From an uncultured Christensenellaceae bacterium (GTDB lineage: Bacteria; Bacillota; Clostridia; Christensenellales; UBA3700): a stretch of 64,000 nt of DNA. The position numbers were made by a program, and so were the translations under genes. Positions 1-7,974 of this stretch are shown here, piece by piece (positions within the stretch are counted from its first letter, which is position 1; each line of letters begins with the position of its first letter). The notes under the pieces were generated by a model that saw only the letters and a program-made list of their open reading frames with translations, had not been told where the DNA came from and did not search any database. Where the stretch lies: positions 59,821-123,820 of the forward strand of contig CAJUOK010000004.1 of NCBI GenBank assembly GCA_910588015.1, given 5' to 3'.

Positions 1-804
1 GTGGACAACTATGCCCACGCTGTCGTCTAATATTCCCGCAACAGAATGTATTTTTGTTACCTCTATAGCCTCTTCGAAAGTCATATCCGGCATAATAGTA
101 GGCACGCATTTTGCCATCATTGTTTTACCTGCGCCGGGAGGTCCAATCATCAACACGTTATGTCCGCCTGCGACGGCTATCTCCAACGCGCGTTTTGCGA
201 CGAACTGACCTTTGACTTCGGCAAAATCGACGTCGTATTTATTAGCTCTGTGAATTGACGCAAATTGACTTGTTTCGAGAGGTTTTACCTCGCCGTTGCC
301 TGCTAAAAAGTTGACGACGTCGGCGAGTTTATCAAATGCGTATACTTCTATTCCCGAAATATAACTCGCTTCTTTTGCATTTTTAGACGGTATTATAAAT
401 TTGCGGTGACCGTTTTGAATTGCCGATATTATCAACGGCAAAACGCCTCTTATGGAGTTAATCGAACCGTCGAGAGAAAGCTCTCCCAATATAATATAAT
501 CTTTGTAAATATTGCTTTGAATTTCTTCGTTGGCAATCAATATGCCTACTGCTATCGCCAAATCGAAATGAGAGCCTTCTTTTTTTGTGTCGGCAGGCGC
601 GAGATTTATAGTGATTTTTCTTATCGGAAAACAGTAAAGACTGTTTTTGATAGCCGCCCGCACTCTCTCTTTGGATTCTTTTACGGCGGTATCTGCCAAG
701 CCTACGGTATCGTACGCAGGCAGTCCCGCATTGAGGTCGACTTCTATCGCAACCTCGTAACCCTCTACTCCGTTGAGCGCATAACTTTTGGTCTTTGCAA
801 GCAT
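1..804 (-). CDS. comM: ComM/YifB-family AAA+ ATPase (Mg chelatase-like), N-terminal part, cut by window edge
   Basis: The reading frame runs off the left end; 268 residues are visible of a family usually about 500 long. The N-terminus (MLAKTKSYALNGVEGYEV) and the following Lon-protease-like fold are typical of YifB/ComM. A Walker A motif GPPGAGKT is at residues 221-228, and the last visible residues (HSVAG) match the conserved stretch after it. ComM is known as a hexameric helicase helping branch migration during natural transformation; many genomes keep it without known competence. The ATG at 804 has an AGAGGAAGCA ribosome site. It starts 9 bp after the stop of the preceding glycosyltransferase-like gene, so the two are probably cotranscribed. 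Confidence 0.9.
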   Translation of the reverse strand, partial: MLAKTKSYALNGVEGYEVAIEVDLNAGLPAYDTVGLADTAVKESKERVRAAIKNSLYCFPIRKITINLAPADTKKEGSHFDLAIAVGILIANEEIQSNIYKDYIILGELSLDGSINSIRGVLPLIISAIQNGHRKFIIPSKNAKEASYISGIEVYAFDKLADVVNFLAGNGEVKPLETSQFASIHRANKYDVDFAEVKGQFVAKRALEIAVAGGHNVLMIGPPGAGKTMMAKCVPTIMPDMTFEEAIEVTKIHSVAGILDDSVGIVVH

Positions 805-813
805 TGCTTCCTC

Positions 814-2925
814 TTATTTAGACTTCTTAGTCTTCTTTTTACCGCTTGGAGTCGCAACCGTCGTTTGCGACTCTTTTGCTTCCTGCTCTTCGTCGCTTAT
901 ATCGCGTTCTTTTTCGATAAGCACTCTGTTAGACGCCAATGTAATGTCCACTGTGACGTACAACATATAGAACGTTGCAGCCACTGTCAATATACTGAAA
1001 ATTATCAAGAACGCGTTCTTTCCTTCAAAGTCAAGCCAAGCCGCGCTGTCCACTCCGCCTATAAAACCGCTTCTTGAGAGCAACTGCGCGATATTGAGGA
1101 AGGAAAGCGTAGACAGCAATCCCGCGCCGATATAAAGTCTGACATCGGGGTCCACTATGATATAAATCAGTATCAACGCAATGCCCATAGGCATAACGTC
1201 CAATGTGCTTTGCGCGCCGAGCGCAGCGTAAGCTACCAGCATAACTCCCGACAAAAGCACCAAATCGAGTTTTTGTTGAGTCTTGATATAGTGATATACG
1301 ATATATGCGCTCATAGCCGCAACAAACAGCCAGTTGCCTATTTCCAGCGCCAAATTATCGGGACGTATCTTGCCGCCTGCCGCAAAGATTGCGTAGAGAT
1401 TAAACGCATTGTCGGAAAGCTTGGGATGAGCCGAAGCAAAATAACCGTACATCTTGGAGAACACGCAGAATACGTCGCCCTTTGCAACTTCGCTCCAACA
1501 AAGCGGCAGCGACAGCAAATAGAATACTACAAAACAGCCTGCCATAGTAACGGCATTTTTGACTATAGTAGTCTTATCGGTAACCATAGCGTGTATCTGA
1601 TAAAGCAGTATAACCGGCAAAAGTATCAAAGCGTAATTGCTGAAGAATAGCGCCAACGTATAGTAAATTCCCGTCGACACATACTGCTTCTTGAGCATCG
1701 AAAGCGCCATTGCGACAAGAAATGCCATTGCAATCGTCTGCATCGAACCGTACATACTGCCGAATATGAAGAACACGGGCAATATCGCATAAATAAATCC
1801 GTAGGTCGTAGCCATTCTTTCGTTTTGATATTTTGCGGCGCAAGTAAACAGCATATAGCATACCGTCAAATCGGCTATCATCATAGGCATTCTCAAAAGT
1901 ATGGAATAACCTATATCTTCCATATTCATAGCCTTACCCAAGAAACCCAATATACCCGTCAGCCACAGTACTCCTTGCGGCTCGAACGTAGAATTATTAT
2001 AATATGACAAAACTCCTTTGTCTGCGATGCCTTTTGCAAGATTTACCCAACCGTCGATAAGAGTGTTGCCCTCCGCCGTAGCAAGCACTGTAATAAATCT
2101 AACGACGAACGCAACAAGCAAAACGTAGATAAATCTAGCGGTGCTTCCGGTCATAGCGTTGAGGAATTTGTCTCCTCCGCTTACTCCGTCGTTGGGACGA
2201 AGTCCGACTTTATTTTGCAAAATACTCTTAATCATAAAATACATTCCGACGAAGATTCCTGCCGAAATTAACGTAAACAATACTACAAACGCGATAGAAC
2301 CGCCGCTCGCCATATCGTATCCTTCTTTCATACGAAGAACGACTACGTCGACGTCGTCCGGAGCGCTCTCGACCTTTTGAAGAGAAATATTGTCAAAAGA
2401 AACGTTGCCGCTGCCGCTTGTTCCGTCTTTTCCTATAGCCGCCAAAAGTTCTACTTCACCGCTGATTGAAGAGGAGAAATATTGCGTAATTTCTTCCCAA
2501 CCTTCGGTGCTTTGGGTAACGATTGCTCCCACCGTATCAACCGCGCCTTTAATATAAACTCCCGCGCTTCCCGATACCGAGTCGGCTTTGATATAAGCAG
2601 ACAGCTTGTATACGGCATTTTTTTCCAATCTCACTTTTTGGGATATATAATAATTCCCCGAAGACGACGGATTGAGTCTCATATATCTCTTTCCGAGCGA
2701 AGAATCGTATTCGCTCGATTGAGAATCGTTACGCGGCCAAGTCACGGTCGTACCGGGATTGACCGTCCAGCCTTCCGCAATATCTTCCTGCGAATTATAA
2801 TTTTCAAATCCACCGTTGACGACGATTTCGCTGTCGTAATCGACTTTGTTTTGATTGCACCCTGCAAGAGCAAGCAAGGCAATCACTGCAATCAACGCTA
2901 TAATTAAAAGTCTTTTGCTTTTCAT
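814..2925 (-). CDS. Lipoprotein-anchored polytopic membrane protein, GT-C glycosyltransferase-like, with N-terminal carbohydrate-binding-like module
   Basis: 703 aa. A type II signal peptide ends in the lipobox LAGC (Cys23). Residues about 32-190 look like a galactose-binding-fold/CBM4-9 type module (VVNGGFE near the start, SFDNISL near the end). The rest has about 10-12 hydrophobic helices starting near residue 210, resembling GT-C/mannosyltransferase membrane proteins, and a short Lys-rich cytoplasmic tail (GKKKTKKSK). Inference: it transfers a lipid-linked sugar outside the membrane; no catalytic residue is assigned with certainty. The ATG at 2925 was chosen over an upstream in-frame ATG because AAGGGGATAACA precedes it and the signal peptide begins there. 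A lipobox followed by a polytopic domain is an odd combination. Confidence 0.65.
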   Translation of the reverse strand: MKSKRLLIIALIAVIALLALAGCNQNKVDYDSEIVVNGGFENYNSQEDIAEGWTVNPGTTVTWPRNDSQSSEYDSSLGKRYMRLNPSSSGNYYISQKVRLEKNAVYKLSAYIKADSVSGSAGVYIKGAVDTVGAIVTQSTEGWEEITQYFSSSISGEVELLAAIGKDGTSGSGNVSFDNISLQKVESAPDDVDVVVLRMKEGYDMASGGSIAFVVLFTLISAGIFVGMYFMIKSILQNKVGLRPNDGVSGGDKFLNAMTGSTARFIYVLLVAFVVRFITVLATAEGNTLIDGWVNLAKGIADKGVLSYYNNSTFEPQGVLWLTGILGFLGKAMNMEDIGYSILLRMPMMIADLTVCYMLFTCAAKYQNERMATTYGFIYAILPVFFIFGSMYGSMQTIAMAFLVAMALSMLKKQYVSTGIYYTLALFFSNYALILLPVILLYQIHAMVTDKTTIVKNAVTMAGCFVVFYLLSLPLCWSEVAKGDVFCVFSKMYGYFASAHPKLSDNAFNLYAIFAAGGKIRPDNLALEIGNWLFVAAMSAYIVYHYIKTQQKLDLVLLSGVMLVAYAALGAQSTLDVMPMGIALILIYIIVDPDVRLYIGAGLLSTLSFLNIAQLLSRSGFIGGVDSAAWLDFEGKNAFLIIFSILTVAATFYMLYVTVDITLASNRVLIEKERDISDEEQEAKESQTTVATPSGKKKTKKSK

Positions 2926-2958
2926 TGTTATCCCCTTGAAAGATTTTCTTTTATATTC

Positions 2959-2987
2959 ATAATAAATGATTATTGTCAATTTGACAA
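2959..2987 (-). promoter_or_regulatory. Promoter with 15-bp palindrome over the -35 box, ahead of the lipoprotein/GT-like gene
   Basis: On the minus strand a -35 TTGTCA (2987-2982) and -10 TATTAT (2964-2959) are separated by 17 bp. The -35 lies inside a perfect 7-1-7 palindrome TTGTCAA-A-TTGACAA (2973-2987). The position suggests an operator for a repressor; which one is unknown. Confidence 0.55.
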
Positions 2988-3065
2988 GTAGTTAAATAAA
3001 AATTCTTAAAATTATTATAATATTATAATATATAGGCTAATATGCAAATAATTATTTTTACCAAT

Positions 3066-3093
3066 TAAAAACGCGCGTCGTCCGACGCGCGTT
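3066..3093 (-). terminator. Rho-independent terminator after rplS
   Basis: An 11-bp GC-rich inverted repeat (arms 3070-3080 and 3083-3093, core ACGCGCGTC/GACGCGCGT) is followed on the minus strand by GTTTTTAATT. It lies 18 bp past the rplS stop. Confidence 0.85.
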
Positions 3094-3111
3094 AAATTGT
3101 CTAACCGATTA

Positions 3112-3456
3112 TTATTTAACGATTTCTCTAAGTCTTGCAGCCTTACCGAACTTATTACGCAAGTAATAGAGTTTTGCTCTTCTGACTCTTCCGTGACGAA
3201 CGACTTTGATACTGTCGATTTTTGGAGAATGAAGCGGGAACGTTCTCTCTACGCCTATGCCGAAAGATACTCTTCTTACGGTAAAGGTCTCTCTGATGCT
3301 GCCGTTCTTAAACGAAATTATTACTCCCTCAAAAGCCTGTATTCTTTCCTTGTCGCCTTCTTTAATCTTAACGTTGACTCTTACTGTGTCGCCGATTGAG
3401 AGTTCGGGAAGGTCGGTGCGCATTCCTTCTTTTTCTACGATGTCTACGATATTCAT
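3112..3456 (-). CDS. rplS: 50S ribosomal protein L19
   Basis: 114 aa, the usual L19 length. The motifs IGDTVRVNVKIKEG, RIQAFEGVII, FTVRRVSFGIGVERTFPLHSP and KLYYLRNKFGKAARLRE are diagnostic. L19 sits at the 30S-50S interface. The start at 3456 is set by GGAGGT 8 nt upstream and by the family N-terminus; a longer frame reaches further upstream without a ribosome site. It has its own promoter and terminator, so it is separable from the rnhB-yraN run before it. Confidence 0.97.
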   Translation of the reverse strand: MNIVDIVEKEGMRTDLPELSIGDTVRVNVKIKEGDKERIQAFEGVIISFKNGSIRETFTVRRVSFGIGVERTFPLHSPKIDSIKVVRHGRVRRAKLYYLRNKFGKAARLREIVK

Positions 3457-3544
3457 TTGACTTACCTCCATTTTGAAACGAAATATTCTTGTGCGGTCTG
3501 AGATTATATCCGACAGAGGAATATCCGAAGTCATTGACCACATT

Positions 3545-3573
3545 ATTCTATCATTAAAAAAAACTTTATGCAA
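3545..3573 (-). promoter_or_regulatory. rplS promoter embedded in the yraN terminator
   Basis: The -35 TTGCAT (3573-3568) and -10 TAGAAT (3550-3545) are 17 bp apart. The -35 is part of the 3' arm of the preceding terminator hairpin and the T-tract lies in the promoter spacer. The untranslated leader of about 80 nt could hold an L19 autoregulatory element, but I cannot identify one. Confidence 0.65.
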
Positions 3574-3599
3574 GCGTTTTTTATGGCTTTTTGCATAAA
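3556..3599 (-). terminator. Rho-independent terminator after yraN
   Basis: A 9-bp inverted repeat TTTATGCAA/TTGCATAAA (arms 3599-3591 and 3573-3565, minus strand) with a 17-nt loop is followed by G and eight T. It lies about 20 bp past the yraN stop. Confidence 0.7.
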
Positions 3600-3618
3600 A
3601 TATTATAAATTTTAACTA

Positions 3619-3966
3619 TTAATTCATACAAAAAGCATTCTTGACGTGAGTTATTTCACCTCGAAGTATTTCTATCACGTCAAATCGACACGGAGTATTG
3701 AATTTGCGCTTTGCAGACAGATACCACTGCGCCGTTCTGATTATGCTTCTTACCTTTTGATTCGTAATGCTTTCTATAGGATGTCCGAATTTTGTATTTT
3801 CTCTGGCTTTTACCTCTACGAATACCAAAGTGTCTTTGTCTTGCGCTATAACGTCTATCTCGCCGGTTTTTACCGTAAAATTTCGCTCTAAAATCAAGTA
3901 GCCTTGTTTTTTGAGGTATTCGACGGCGGCGTTTTCGCCTTCTATTCCCGACCTTCGATTATTCAT
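3619..3966 (-). CDS. yraN: YraN family (UPF0102) nuclease-fold protein
   Basis: 115 aa, full family length. The PD-(D/E)XK-type signature is clear: GEIDVIAQD then LVFVEVKAR, with E and K as likely catalytic residues. The N-terminal GIEGENAAVEYLKKQGYLILERNF is typical. The cellular role of the family is unsettled; it usually lies next to rnhB. The gene overlaps the 3' end of rnhB by 8 bp, implying translational coupling. Confidence 0.9.
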   Translation of the reverse strand: MNNRRSGIEGENAAVEYLKKQGYLILERNFTVKTGEIDVIAQDKDTLVFVEVKARENTKFGHPIESITNQKVRSIIRTAQWYLSAKRKFNTPCRFDVIEILRGEITHVKNAFCMN

Positions 3967-4597
3967 TGTCCTGCCCCACGAAATTTTTGATAAAGCTTCT
4001 GCGATGTATAGGACACGCGCCGACAGACTTCAACGCCTCGATATGCTTCGCAGAGCCGTAGCCTTTGTTGGACGCAAAGCCGTATTGAGGATATACTTCG
4101 TCCATTTTCGCCATATATCTGTCTCTCGTAACTTTCGCCACAATAGAAGCGCAAGCTATCGAATAGCTTTTTGCGTCGCCTTTTATGATAGATTGAGTGG
4201 GATATTTGCAATCTATTCCCACTGCGTCTATAAGAACTATGTCGGGCGAAATGGAAATTCCGTCAACGGCTCTTTGCATACATCTCTTTGTCGCTTGCAA
4301 AATATTTATCTCGTCTATTACTTTTTCGTCAGCCCATTCTATCTTGCAGGCAATGGCTTTTTGCATAATTTTTTCAAATAGAATTTCTCGGTTTTTTTCG
4401 CTGACTTTTTTAGAATCGTTGACGCCCTGTATTATATCTTCGTCGCCGAGCGGCATAATAACGCAAGCCACGACAACCGGTCCCGCGAGCGGACCTCTGC
4501 CCACTTCGTCGACACCCGCAATATATTTTTTACCTTCAGCGGCATATTGCCGTTCGTATTCGAGCATAGTGAATGTGTCGTGTTTTGTCTTCGGCAT
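3959..4597 (-). CDS. rnhB: Ribonuclease HII
   Basis: 212 aa. The signature YIAGVDEVGRGPLAGPVV carries the catalytic D30 and E31; further acidic residues lie in DIVLIDAVGI and in DAKSYSIACASIVAKVTRDR. It removes ribonucleotides from RNA-DNA hybrids during repair. The start at 4597 has GGAAATAGTT just upstream; an internal Met11 lacks a better site. It lies downstream of rbgA, a common Bacillota pairing, with 142 bp between them holding no recognisable signal. Confidence 0.95.
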   Translation of the reverse strand: MPKTKHDTFTMLEYERQYAAEGKKYIAGVDEVGRGPLAGPVVVACVIMPLGDEDIIQGVNDSKKVSEKNREILFEKIMQKAIACKIEWADEKVIDEINILQATKRCMQRAVDGISISPDIVLIDAVGIDCKYPTQSIIKGDAKSYSIACASIVAKVTRDRYMAKMDEVYPQYGFASNKGYGSAKHIEALKSVGACPIHRRSFIKNFVGQDNE

Positions 4598-4739
4598 AAC
4601 TATTTCCTTTTTACTGTTTTATAATTTTTAACTTTGCTATATTTGCGTATATGTTGCTATTTTTCATAACTCGCGCGCAGTCGAACCGTCGCGATTCTTT
4701 TGAAATATTTGCATATTTCTCGGACAATAAAAAACAACG

Positions 4740-5582
4740 TCAATTGGGATAATCCAACATAATTTTGCCAAACTTTTGGCTCTTGAAATCCGTTACTATC
4801 GCCTTTGCAACGCGGTCGTAATCGTATCCCTTTTTGCCAAGTAAATAACCTCTGTTTTTTGCTATTTCATCAAATACTTCGACCATATCTTCGCTTATAT
4901 TTTGCAATCTATATCTTTGGCAAAAGACTTCGCAACAATGCGATTTGCAATATTTTATAATCTCTATAGCTAGGTCGTCCAAGTGCAAAATCTCTTCTTT
5001 TATGCAACCGATAAAAGCAAGATTCAGCGCTTTTTGTTGGTCTTCGAAAGCAGGAGGCAAAGCCCCCGGCGTATCCAATAACTCTATACCTTCGGCAAGA
5101 CTCACCCACTGCTTGCCTCTCGTTACACCCGGTCGGTTGCCGACCGCGGCGCGCTTGTCTTTGCAAAGACAGTTTATCAGCGTAGACTTTCCCGTATTGG
5201 GAACTCCCACCACCATTGCGCGAATAGTCTTCTTTGCGCCCTTTTGAGCGTAACGCTCTATCATTTGGGAATTGATATCTTTTAGTTTTTCTATTATCTG
5301 ATTTCGCTGTCTGCCTGATATATTGTCGGCGACGACGAATTTTTGGTTTTTGGAATTTAAATAATTTATCCAAAGTTTGACGTCTTTTTGTTCGACAAGG
5401 TCGCTTTTTGTGAGAATATACAATACGGGCTTATCCTTTATCATCTCGTCGAATTTAGGGTTGATACAGGACGAGACTGCCCTGCAGTCAAGCACGTATA
5501 TAACGCAGTTGACTTGTTTGACCGACTCTTGCATCATACGCATAGCCTTGGTCATATGCCCCGGATACCACTGTATATGCAT
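4740..5582 (-). CDS. rbgA: Ribosome biogenesis GTPase RbgA (YlqF)
   Basis: 280 aa, full length. It shows the circularly permuted GTPase order: G4 (TKSD) before G1 (GVPNTGKST) and G3 (DTPG). The N-terminal IQWYPGHMTKAMRMM is the family signature. RbgA acts in late 50S subunit assembly. The ATG at 5582 shares a base with the stop of the preceding gene (TGATG) and has GGAGG 6 nt upstream, so translation is coupled; a TTG one codon earlier is less likely. Confidence 0.96.
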   Translation of the reverse strand: MHIQWYPGHMTKAMRMMQESVKQVNCVIYVLDCRAVSSCINPKFDEMIKDKPVLYILTKSDLVEQKDVKLWINYLNSKNQKFVVADNISGRQRNQIIEKLKDINSQMIERYAQKGAKKTIRAMVVGVPNTGKSTLINCLCKDKRAAVGNRPGVTRGKQWVSLAEGIELLDTPGALPPAFEDQQKALNLAFIGCIKEEILHLDDLAIEIIKYCKSHCCEVFCQRYRLQNISEDMVEVFDEIAKNRGYLLGKKGYDYDRVAKAIVTDFKSQKFGKIMLDYPN

Positions 5583-5884
5583 CAATACCCTCCCTCTTCA
5601 AACATTTTATCGTATAAATCGAATACCTCGAAAATTAAATTGTCGTCAGTAACTTCGTCAAGTTTTTGCCGTTTTTCATCTATCTCAAAAACCAATCCTG
5701 CGCTTTCGATATTGCCCGAATCAAAGTCTTCCTTGCGCACCAAAATAACGTATAGCCTGCCGTCATAAGCTATCAACGCCATCTGCTCAAAAGCTTGAAT
5801 ACTGCCGTCGACGTCGCTTTTTAGATAAACCGTCTCGTTGTTTTCTTCGTCGAGCAACTGCTCGATTGCATTCTTATAACGCAT
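5582..5884 (-). CDS. DUF1292 family small acidic protein
   Basis: 100 aa, acidic. The pattern ETVYLKSDVDG, ALIAYDGRLYVILVR and DDNLIFEVFDLYDKMFE matches the DUF1292/YrzB family of unknown function, usually 85-105 aa. It lies 2 bp from the trmD stop and overlaps the rbgA start, so it belongs to the trmD-rbgA operon. Family members are more often found near yrzL/ruvX, so this location is less usual. Confidence 0.75.
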   Translation of the reverse strand: MRYKNAIEQLLDEENNETVYLKSDVDGSIQAFEQMALIAYDGRLYVILVRKEDFDSGNIESAGLVFEIDEKRQKLDEVTDDNLIFEVFDLYDKMFEEGGY

Positions 5885-5886
5885 AA

Positions 5887-6609
5887 CTATTCTCCTTTGC
5901 CGAATTTATTTTTATCGATATCTTTCAAAGTCGGCAAAATCTTTTGATAAAGGTCAGGACGTCTTTGGCGCGTTATTTCAAGTTGCTGACTATAGCGCCA
6001 CTTTGCTATCTCCGCGTGATTGCCGCCAAGCAAAACTTGCGGCACTTCCTTTCCTTCGAATACCGCGGGACGCGTATACTGCGGATATTCCAATAGTCCG
6101 CTTGCAAAGCTCTCCTCGCTTGTTGATTCGCTGCTGCCAAGCACTCCCTCGACGTAACGTGAGACGGCGTTGATTAGCACCATTGCGGGCAATTCTCCGC
6201 CTGTAAGCACATAATCGCCTATGGATATTTCTTCGTCAATATCCATCTCGATAATTCTCTCGTCTATCCCCTCATAACTGCCGCATACAAGCAAAAGCTC
6301 GTCTTGTTTAGCAAGACTTTCCACGGTCTGTTGGTCAAGCGTCTTTCCCTTGGGAGAGAGATATATCCTCTTAGCAATATGTTCCTTATCCAACGTATTG
6401 ATAGCGTCGTGCAAAGGCTGCGGAGTCATCACCATACCCGCGCCGCCGCCGAAAGGAGCATCGTCGGTCTTTTTATGCTTGTCCGTAGAAAAATCTCTAA
6501 TATTGAAAACTTCAATATTCAACAATCCCTTTTGTTTGGCTTTGCCTATTATACCCGCGTCAAGAGCTTCGAACATCTCGGGAAATATCGTCGCAACTTT
6601 TATTCTCAT
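5887..6609 (-). CDS. trmD: tRNA (guanine-N1)-methyltransferase TrmD
   Basis: 240 aa, full length. The trefoil-knot SPOUT motifs are present: FPEMFEAL, DDAPFGGGAGMVM, YLSPKGKTLDQQ, LVCGSYEGIDERI and SIGDYVLTGGELPAMVLI, followed by the ESTSEESF segment. It methylates G37 of tRNAs with a G at position 36. The ATG at 6609 was taken over the TTG at 6615 because the family N-terminus is MRIKVATIFP. It follows rimM closely, the conserved order. Confidence 0.96.
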   Translation of the reverse strand: MRIKVATIFPEMFEALDAGIIGKAKQKGLLNIEVFNIRDFSTDKHKKTDDAPFGGGAGMVMTPQPLHDAINTLDKEHIAKRIYLSPKGKTLDQQTVESLAKQDELLLVCGSYEGIDERIIEMDIDEEISIGDYVLTGGELPAMVLINAVSRYVEGVLGSSESTSEESFASGLLEYPQYTRPAVFEGKEVPQVLLGGNHAEIAKWRYSQQLEITRQRRPDLYQKILPTLKDIDKNKFGKGE

Positions 6610-6645
6610 ACCCAACCTTTAAAAATATCGGGACGCGCCCGATAC

Positions 6646-7149
6646 TCAATCTTCATATACCGCCAAATCCTGCCAAGCAAGGAAATCAAACGTAATTTTT
6701 TTGTTTTCTATATCGACTGATTTGATTACTCTGTCGATTGCAGGTATCATCGCGTCGCCTTTTGGCGTAGCTATGACGTATACGTCCGCAGCGCCGTATT
6801 GCAACACGTCTTTGAGTCTGCCAAGTTTGTTGCCGTCTGCAAAGACGTCGCACCCCACAACGTCGACGATGAAGTATCTGTCTTTTGGCAATGCAACCGC
6901 GTCTTTTCTGTCGATTTGCAATTCTTTGTTTCTCAAAAGCTCCGCGGCATTGCGGTCGTCGACGCCTTCCAACGTCATAAATATGCCGTTGGGCAAAACG
7001 CGCGCATTCTTAACCGCAAATTCTTTGCCGTCAATAAAGACTTTTTTGAGATTCTTGTATCTGTCGCAGCTGTCTGTCAAAGGAGATATCTTGACCTCCC
7101 CTTTGACGCCCTGCGCTTTGGAAACGTAACCGATAGTAAGCCTATCCAT
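6646..7149 (-). CDS. rimM: 16S rRNA processing protein RimM
   Basis: 167 aa. The N-terminal GYVSKAQGVKGEVKI and C-terminal PRC-barrel region (FIVDVVGCDVFADG, LGRLKDVLQYGAADVYVI, MIPAI) define RimM, which aids maturation of the 30S head by binding S19. Its ATG overlaps the khpA stop by one base (TAATG), so the two are coupled. Confidence 0.95.
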   Translation of the reverse strand: MDRLTIGYVSKAQGVKGEVKISPLTDSCDRYKNLKKVFIDGKEFAVKNARVLPNGIFMTLEGVDDRNAAELLRNKELQIDRKDAVALPKDRYFIVDVVGCDVFADGNKLGRLKDVLQYGAADVYVIATPKGDAMIPAIDRVIKSVDIENKKITFDFLAWQDLAVYED

Positions 7150-7382
7150 TATTTTTCGATTATCTCAACCGAAACTTTACGGCTGTCCTTGCCGCTTCCC
7201 GCTCTTACGATTGTGCGGATAGCCTTGGCAATTCTGCCCTGTTTGCCTATTATCTTGCCGATTTCGTCTTTTTCGGCATAGATATTTATGACCGTTATTC
7301 CGTCTTCTACCTGCGACTTTACTTCAAAAGCCTCTTTATTGTCAACGAGTTCGTTGACGATAAATCTTACCAATTCTTCCAT
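7149..7382 (-). CDS. khpA: KH-domain RNA-binding protein KhpA (YlqC)
   Basis: 77 aa. A single KH domain with the GxxG loop in IGKIIGKQGRIAKAIRTIVRA. KhpA usually pairs with KhpB (Jag) to bind RNA and affect cell division and elongation in Gram-positive bacteria. Position between rpsP and rimM is the conserved Bacillota order; 10 bp separate it from rpsP. Confidence 0.94.
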   Translation of the reverse strand: MEELVRFIVNELVDNKEAFEVKSQVEDGITVINIYAEKDEIGKIIGKQGRIAKAIRTIVRAGSGKDSRKVSVEIIEK

Positions 7383-7392
7383 AAAGCCCTCA

Positions 7393-7638
7393 TTACTTGA
7401 TTATTTCTTCTTTTTTCAAAAGACCTCTTACCGTATCCGTAGGTTGAGCGCCGACGCCGAGCCAGTAGTTTGCCTTTTCGCTGTCGATTCTTATCTCCGC
7501 AGGATTCTTGGTAGCGTCATAGTATCCGATATTGTCGAGATACTGTCCGTCTCTTGCCTTTCTGCTGTCGATTGCTACGATACGATAGAACGGCGTCTTC
7601 TTTGCGCCCATTCTTGTAAGTCTGAGTTTTACTGCCAT
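7393..7638 (-). CDS. rpsP: 30S ribosomal protein S16
   Basis: 81 aa. AVKLRLTRMGAKKTPFYRIVA, SRKARDGQYLDNIGYYD and the YWLGVGAQPTDTV region are diagnostic. An AAAGGAGAACTAAA ribosome site precedes the ATG at 7638. It is separated from ffh upstream by a 336-bp gap filled with repeats. Confidence 0.98.
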   Translation of the reverse strand: MAVKLRLTRMGAKKTPFYRIVAIDSRKARDGQYLDNIGYYDATKNPAEIRIDSEKANYWLGVGAQPTDTVRGLLKKEEIIK

Positions 7639-7974
7639 TTTAGTTCTCCTTTTTCTTTTGCATCTTTTGATGCGTAAATTTTATATAATTTTTTTGTATC
7701 TATATTATTATACGGTTAAGATTTCTCCACTCCGCTTCGCTCCGGTCGAAATGACATTATATTTATGTCGTCTCAAGCACAGTCTATAGGTCTTATCCGC
7801 TTATTATACTGTTGAGACTTACAAATTTAACTTTGTTATAGTCTAAATGACATCGTATTTATGTCACCTCGAGCGCAGTCGAGAGGTCTTATCCGTTTAT
7901 TATACTGCTGAGATTTCTCCGTTTTATTTTGCTTTAATCAAAATAACGTTTATAGCAGATATGTTTATCCATTA
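7639..7974. repeat. ffh-rpsP intergenic gap with degenerate copies of the MITE-like repeat
   Basis: The segment holds a well kept right half (AGATTTCTCC to TCGAAATGACA, 7719-7756), a good left half with a CTCGA/TCGAG core (about 7863-7894), and decayed copies around 7765-7800, 7813-7852 and 7910-7948. No open frame or RNA gene was seen. The repeats interrupt an otherwise compact operon and may act as hairpins in its transcript. Confidence 0.65.

Noticed and set aside
406..1077. Plus-strand open frame opposite comM and the GT-like gene
   Set aside because: It runs opposite clear coding on the minus strand, has Cys/Arg/Tyr-rich non-protein-like composition and no ribosome site.
4598..4739. Small gene between rnhB and rbgA
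   Set aside because: No open frame with a ribosome site, and no stable hairpin.
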